IMG/VR virus record: IMGVR_UViG_3300046009_011339
Span: 1 to 34,866 of that record
Reading direction: 5' to 3' (one strand)
DNA length: 34,866 nt
From: a virus
Both the position numbers and the translations under genes were made by a program. This document shows, piece after piece, positions 32,222 to 34,866 of the stretch; position 1 is the stretch's first letter; every line of letters begins with the position of its first letter. Under the pieces are notes generated by a model. That model searched no databases. It was given only the letters and a program-made list of their open reading frames with translations, and had not been told where the DNA came from.

Positions 32222-32249
32222 AGTATATCACAAATCAATGAAGTGTCAA
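32222..32249 (-). promoter_or_regulatory. Sigma70-like promoter for gp43B operon, leaderless
   Basis: Minus strand TTGACA (32249-32244), 16-base spacer ending TTTGTGA, TATACT (32227-32222), 6 bases, ATG at 32215. The -35 box lies inside the 3' end of the DUF5856 gene. Confidence 0.75.
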
Positions 32250-32594
32250 CAGATACTTTGTCTGATTGAGTAAACCTAGCATTTCATCTCGAATATTCAA
32301 AAGATCTGTATCCTCTTCTGACAAATCGGATGGAAGTTCGTTGGTCAAATAATCTTCAAAATATTTTATAACTGGCATTGGATGTGCAGTTTCGTATCCC
32401 TTAAGTTCAATGCCTCTGTGTTGCTCAGTATCTTTTCCATACTTTCCCATGTATGTTTCGACAAAGGTATCGATAAGATCGTCTAATCCCTCGTAGGCTT
32501 TACCTAATGCCTTGTGCTCGGCATAGGATGGGGTTTGCCAATGATGAATACGAAGTTGATTCTGAAGCGTTAATAATTTAGTAATACATTCCAT
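32235..32594 (-). CDS. DUF5856 / Dps-ferritin-like small protein
   Basis: 119 residues, AGAGGG upstream. The helical pattern LLTLQNQLRIHHWQTPSYAEHKALGKAYEGLDDLIDTFVETYMG resembles the first helix pair of Dps/ferritin-like proteins, where His, Asp and Glu bind iron (here H17/H18, H27, D38/D39), and fits the viral family DUF5856. Whether it stores metal or protects DNA is unknown. It has a perfect late promoter, unlike the early-type promoters on either side, so it is a late gene placed between the polymerase halves. Confidence 0.78.
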   Translation of the reverse strand: MECITKLLTLQNQLRIHHWQTPSYAEHKALGKAYEGLDDLIDTFVETYMGKYGKDTEQHRGIELKGYETAHPMPVIKYFEDYLTNELPSDLSEEDTDLLNIRDEMLGLLNQTKYLLTLH

Positions 32595-32612
32595 AAGTTT
32601 GTCCCTCTGGTT

Positions 32613-32620
32613 TATTTATA
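32613..32620 (-). promoter_or_regulatory. T4-type late promoter for DUF5856 gene
   Basis: Minus strand TATAAATA, overlapping the stop of the upstream gene; AGAGGG and the ATG at 32594 follow. Confidence 0.8.
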
Positions 32621-32861
32621 AGTTTTGTTTCCATGACCCATCTAAAATAATACCACACTCTGGAACATCCTCGGGTGTTGCCTTTTGGACAGAATAGCAG
32701 TGAGATATTTTCATTCTCTTGCGAATTTCGTTTAGACTTTCTGCTTCCGTTACCGCATTTGATTTCTTCTTAAAAACAAGAAGACCCTTGCGGGGTTCTC
32801 CCGAAGAGTCTACTAGGTTATCTGACACAAATTGGTTTGTTTCAGTAATGATTCCGTACAT
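32616..32861 (-). CDS. Small unknown protein coupled to PEP-CTERM gene
   Basis: 81 residues; its ATG overlaps the PEP-CTERM stop as TAATG, with AAGGCGG upstream. Soluble alpha/beta composition (RKGLLVFKKKSNAVTEAESLNEIRKRMKI). The pattern suggests a small one-domain protein, but I recognise no family. Codon use is phage-like, unlike the GC-rich gene it is coupled to. Confidence 0.72.
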   Translation of the reverse strand: MYGIITETNQFVSDNLVDSSGEPRKGLLVFKKKSNAVTEAESLNEIRKRMKISHCYSVQKATPEDVPECGIILDGSWKQNL

Positions 32862-33493
32862 TATCGTCGCCGCCTTCGGATCACACCAGCAACCGCAAGC
32901 AGAGCAAGTGCCGATGGTGTGGGAACGATCTCGTAAGAGAAATTGTCGAGGATGAAATGGTTGATGGGCGAGTTAGGAGAAAACCCTGAGATCTTCAAGG
33001 TATCAATGGCTACTTCATCGAACTCTAGCCTTGTTCTCACCATAGAAGGGATCGACAGAGTGCGGCTCCATACAACCGAACCATCCCGATATCCTGTGAG
33101 AGTCAAGTCAAGGTCAATCCATGCAGCGGTGATGTCCGCACCGACAAACCTCCAAAGTTCGTCTCGACTGATTCTAAACCCATTGGCAGCGTCCGACCCA
33201 TAGGGGGTGAATAGCGCACGGTCACCGACGAGCCCATCGTCGTAGCCGCCGAAGTCCACATCCTTGATGTCGTAGTATGCCCATCGTCCTGAGAATGGTT
33301 GCCATTCGGGATTCGATGCAGGAACGACGAGATTGCTCAAGAACTGAAATCCTTGGTAATCTCCGATAGGACTTGCAACCACGAACTCAACGTTTGAGGA
33401 AGGTACTGTAGGCTCAGGCAGATCCTCAAATGTGAGTGTGAGATTTGCGTGTGCTGCCGTTGCGATAAATGCTGTTGCGATTAGTGTCTTCAT
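32861..33493 (-). CDS. Secreted PEP-CTERM-like protein
   Basis: 210 residues from ATG 33493. The longer frame to 33589 is rejected because it reads through tRNA-Leu. Signal peptide MKTLIATAFIATAAHA, cut before Asn17. The body is beta-rich (LTFEDLPEPTV, FQFLSN, ITAAWIDLDLTLTGYRDG, INHFILDNFSYEI), as in PEP-CTERM proteins of planctomycetes and other exosortase-bearing bacteria. The end VPTPSALALLAVAGVIRRRRR has the three-part sorting signal: PxP-like motif, hydrophobic helix, Arg cluster. In a host with exosortase it would be cut and moved to the surface. The gene is clearly richer in GC than its neighbours, pointing to acquisition from a GC-rich host. Its role in infection is unknown; surface alteration or superinfection exclusion are guesses. 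Confidence 0.87.
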   Translation of the reverse strand: MKTLIATAFIATAAHANLTLTFEDLPEPTVPSSNVEFVVASPIGDYQGFQFLSNLVVPASNPEWQPFSGRWAYYDIKDVDFGGYDDGLVGDRALFTPYGSDAANGFRISRDELWRFVGADITAAWIDLDLTLTGYRDGSVVWSRTLSIPSMVRTRLEFDEVAIDTLKISGFSPNSPINHFILDNFSYEIVPTPSALALLAVAGVIRRRRR

Positions 33494-33513
33494 TGTGTCT
33501 TCTAGTTTCATAA

Positions 33514-33595
33514 TACCAAAGGTGGGAATCGAACCCACATGCCATAAGGCAATGGATTTTGAATCCACCGCGTCTGCCAGTTCCGCCACATTGGT
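33514..33595 (-). tRNA. tRNA-Leu (anticodon CAA)
   Basis: 82 nt. Acceptor ACCAATG/CTTTGGT with one T-T mismatch, D-arm TGGCGGAACTGGCAGACGCG typical of Leu, anticodon loop TTCAAAA (CAA), long variable arm TGCC-TTAT-GGCA, T-arm GTGGGTTCGATTCCCAC. CCA is not encoded. Reads UUG codons. Confidence 0.93.
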
Positions 33596-33599
33596 GTAA

Positions 33600-33683
33600 T
33601 GGGAATGGTGGGAATCGAACCCACACGATCAATTGATCGACAGATTTTAAGTCTGTTGCGTCTGCCTGTTCCGCCACAATCCC
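33600..33683 (-). tRNA. tRNA-Leu (anticodon UAA)
   Basis: 84 nt. Acceptor GGGATTG/CATTCCC with one T-T mismatch, Leu-type D-arm, anticodon loop CTTAAAA (TAA), long variable arm CGATCAATTGATCG, T-arm as in its neighbour. CCA is not encoded. Four bases from tRNA-Leu(CAA). Reads UUA. Confidence 0.93.
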
Positions 33684-33686
33684 GAA

Positions 33687-33757
33687 CTACCCCGCCTAGA
33701 TTCGAACTAGGAAAAAGAGAACCAAAGTCTCCTGTGATACCGTTTCACCACGGGATA
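33687..33757 (-). tRNA. tRNA-Gln (anticodon UUG)
   Basis: 71 nt. Acceptor TATCCCG/CGGGGTA, anticodon stem GGAGA/TCTCT with loop CTTTGGT (TTG), T-arm CCTAG-TTCGAAT-CTAGG. CCA is not encoded. It starts directly after the methyltransferase stop and reads CAA, an A-ending codon favoured by this phage. Confidence 0.92.
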
Positions 33758-34297
33758 TTAAAACACATTACTTGCGAGTGCGTACATTGCGATACCACTC
33801 GCGGTTCCTACATTCAGACTCCTGACACTTCCATACTGTTTAATGTACAATACTTGGTCGCAGATGTCAAGGATTTCTGCGGGTAGACCAACTTGTTCCT
33901 GACCAAACGCTAGAACATAATGTGTATTTGAGTCCCATACAAACTCGTCAATTGCCGTAGCACCTGGCACATTATCTATGCCAATTACTTTGACTGTTCC
34001 GTAAGATCCACGAATTATCTTGATCTGATCTTCCAGTTCAACAAAGGTCTTGGCGTGCTTGAAATGTGTGTAATGATGTGTGCCTACAGTGCCACGGCGA
34101 TCATACTGCTTTGCTCCATAAAGGATTACTTGCTTAGAAAGAAACGCATTCGCGTTACGAATAACTGTAGCAATATTGAAGTCATTATAAAGATTGCTAC
34201 AAACAACGGTAAAATTATTCCGCTTTGCATCAAGGTCTGCGATGATCGCTTCATGCTTCCAATAATGGTAGTGGTCAATCACGTTCCTCGTTTCCAT
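33758..34297 (-). CDS. SpoU/TrmH-family RNA 2'-O-methyltransferase
   Basis: 179 residues. The three SPOUT trefoil-knot motifs are present: YNDFNIATVIRNANAF (35-52, with the catalytic-type Arg and Asn), LAFGQEQVGLPAEIL (near 129-143) and YGSVRSLNVGTASGIAMY (near 155-172), the SAM-binding knot. The family methylates ribose 2'-OH in tRNA or rRNA. The gene is followed at once by three tRNAs, two of them Leu(CAA) and Leu(UAA), exactly the pair whose wobble base is methylated by E. coli TrmL; TrmH-type Gm18 activity is an equal alternative. It has its own leaderless-type promoter. Confidence 0.88.
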   Translation of the reverse strand: METRNVIDHYHYWKHEAIIADLDAKRNNFTVVCSNLYNDFNIATVIRNANAFLSKQVILYGAKQYDRRGTVGTHHYTHFKHAKTFVELEDQIKIIRGSYGTVKVIGIDNVPGATAIDEFVWDSNTHYVLAFGQEQVGLPAEILDICDQVLYIKQYGSVRSLNVGTASGIAMYALASNVF

Positions 34298-34303
34298 AGG
34301 TAT

Positions 34304-34331
34304 AGTATACCATTAAACTTTACTTTGTCAA
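34304..34331 (-). promoter_or_regulatory. Sigma70-like promoter for methyltransferase/tRNA unit, leaderless
   Basis: Minus strand TTGACA (34331-34326), 16-base spacer ending TTAATGG, TATACT (34309-34304), 6 bases, ATG at 34297. It overlaps the 3' end of gp43A. Confidence 0.78.
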
Positions 34332-34866
34332 GCCCCTTCGCTTCATTTCTGCGTTGATATCTTCCAGATTCTTTTTGGCATCAATCATTTTGTTCTTGAA
34401 CATTTTACGATCTTTATACATTTGATCCATAAGTTCTGGCAAGAATCCACGCACATCTTTTCTATAGGTAGTTCCATTAGCAGCAGTTGATACATTTCTC
34501 TTCTTGTTATCTTCAAGAACACCCATTGTCACTGAACCTCTTTTTAGTACGCCTTCGGGTGATACCACACCACGAACACTTTCCTTTGTGATTGTTTCTG
34601 GTGAGATATTGTACTGCATGATGAGATGCGGATACAGTGAATTCAAGTCAAAGGATACTACCCACTTGTGCATACCTACTTGTGGTTCTTTTACATAACC
34701 ACCAGCATATTGCTCGTCTTTTCTTCCCTTTTTCTTTGGTGGAATTGCAATTCCTTTGTTGCTAAGTGTGTTGTAAATGATTACATCCCATGTACGAACT
34801 TGGGAGAAGACATCCTGATAATTTACTCCTGCTGAATATGCCAGAGCAATTGCCAGTTCAATTAAT
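34320..34866 (-). CDS. 43A: DNA polymerase family B, N-terminal part (gp43A), partial
   Basis: The frame is open to the window edge, so the exonuclease domain and start lie outside. Visible: RTWDVIIYNTLSNKGIAIPPKK, GGYVKEPQVG, and motif A SFDLNSLYPHLI whose Asp binds catalytic metal, then NISPETI and the first fingers helices (MYKDRKMFKNKMIDAKK). It stops after RRGLTK, in the middle of the fingers, and the chain resumes in the gene at 31070-32215. The internal ATG at 34673 is not the start. Confidence 0.93.
   Translation of the reverse strand, partial: LIELAIALAYSAGVNYQDVFSQVRTWDVIIYNTLSNKGIAIPPKKKGRKDEQYAGGYVKEPQVGMHKWVVSFDLNSLYPHLIMQYNISPETITKESVRGVVSPEGVLKRGSVTMGVLEDNKKRNVSTAANGTTYRKDVRGFLPELMDQMYKDRKMFKNKMIDAKKNLEDINAEMKRRGLTK

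Noticed and set aside
33494-33589. N-terminal extension of the PEP-CTERM gene
   Set aside because: These codons read through tRNA-Leu(CAA); the real signal peptide starts at 33493.
33514-33757. tRNA cluster as a phage attachment site
   Set aside because: No integrase or repeated tRNA end is visible, and the rest of the window is that of a lytic T4-like phage.
33426-33886. Open frames on both strands across the tRNA cluster
   Set aside because: They are translations of the three tRNA genes and antisense of neighbouring genes.
31070-34866. Polymerase halves as a pseudogene
   Set aside because: Both halves keep all visible motifs, open frames and their own expression signals, so a functional split is more likely.
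1-34866. CRISPR array, rRNA or transposon
   Set aside because: I saw no spaced direct repeats, ribosomal RNA sequence, transposase motif or terminal inverted repeats.

Overview
The window is a contiguous part of a large tailed phage genome of the T4-like (myovirus) kind. Evidence: a right-hand replication block on the minus strand with a family B DNA polymerase (gp43 type, split into two genes), a UvsX/RecA recombinase, a DnaB-type helicase (gp41), a zinc-finger/TOPRIM primase (gp61), ThyX and a class II ribonucleotide reductase; T4-type late promoters (TATAAATA); and a CobS-like AAA+ ATPase of the kind common in marine T4-like phages. Most of the window is AT-rich with A-rich codons. Two secreted proteins look borrowed from, or adapted to, the host: a cohesin/dockerin-like protein and a PEP-CTERM protein ending in an RRRRR tail. 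Both styles are typical of Planctomycetota (especially Phycisphaerae-like lineages), so a planctomycete host is my inference, not something the sequence proves.

Layout. 1-1209: 3' part of an unknown gene. 1270-5370: GC-richer module with a small unknown protein, a MoxR/CobS-like AAA+ ATPase and a divergent CobT-like protein with HEVGH and VWA motifs. 5561-7576 (minus): an unknown protein, a PAP2-type phosphatase and a putative lysis cassette (holin-like protein plus a nested pair, one a lipoprotein). 7609-19863 (plus): a long run of mostly uncharacterised proteins including a GH24 lysozyme with LysM, a LysM protein, a zinc ribbon, a RecB/MGME1-like nuclease, a 1009-residue nucleotidyltransferase fusion, a Cys-rich multidomain protein and a KxDG protein. 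19842-20393 (minus): RuvC-like resolvase. 20426-23583 (plus): three late proteins, one a Gly/Met/Pro repeat protein. 23610-24380 (minus): secreted dockerin-like protein. 24480-32215 (minus): nucleotide metabolism and replication operon. 32235-34297 (minus): about 2.1 kb between the polymerase halves, holding a Dps/ferritin-like DUF5856 protein, a small unknown protein, a PEP-CTERM protein, tRNA-Leu(CAA), tRNA-Leu(UAA), tRNA-Gln(UUG) and a SpoU-family RNA methyltransferase. 34320-34866: N-terminal polymerase gene, running off the window.

Two patterns tie the window together. First, many otherwise unrelated proteins begin with a short header such as MKNFKFYLKE, MKTFKTYLEE, MKSLKAYIQE or MKKFKHLLSE. 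This resembles the T4 capsid-targeting sequence (MKTYQEFIAE, cut by the prohead protease after I/L-x-E), so the central region may encode a packaged set of internal head proteins, including a lysozyme, a PAP2 phosphatase and nucleotidyltransferase-like proteins. Second, two promoter classes recur with strict geometry: TTGACA-N16-TATAnT placed 0 to 9 bases before a start codon, which predicts leaderless or nearly leaderless mRNAs, and TATAAATA late promoters set directly after C6/G6 hairpin terminators.
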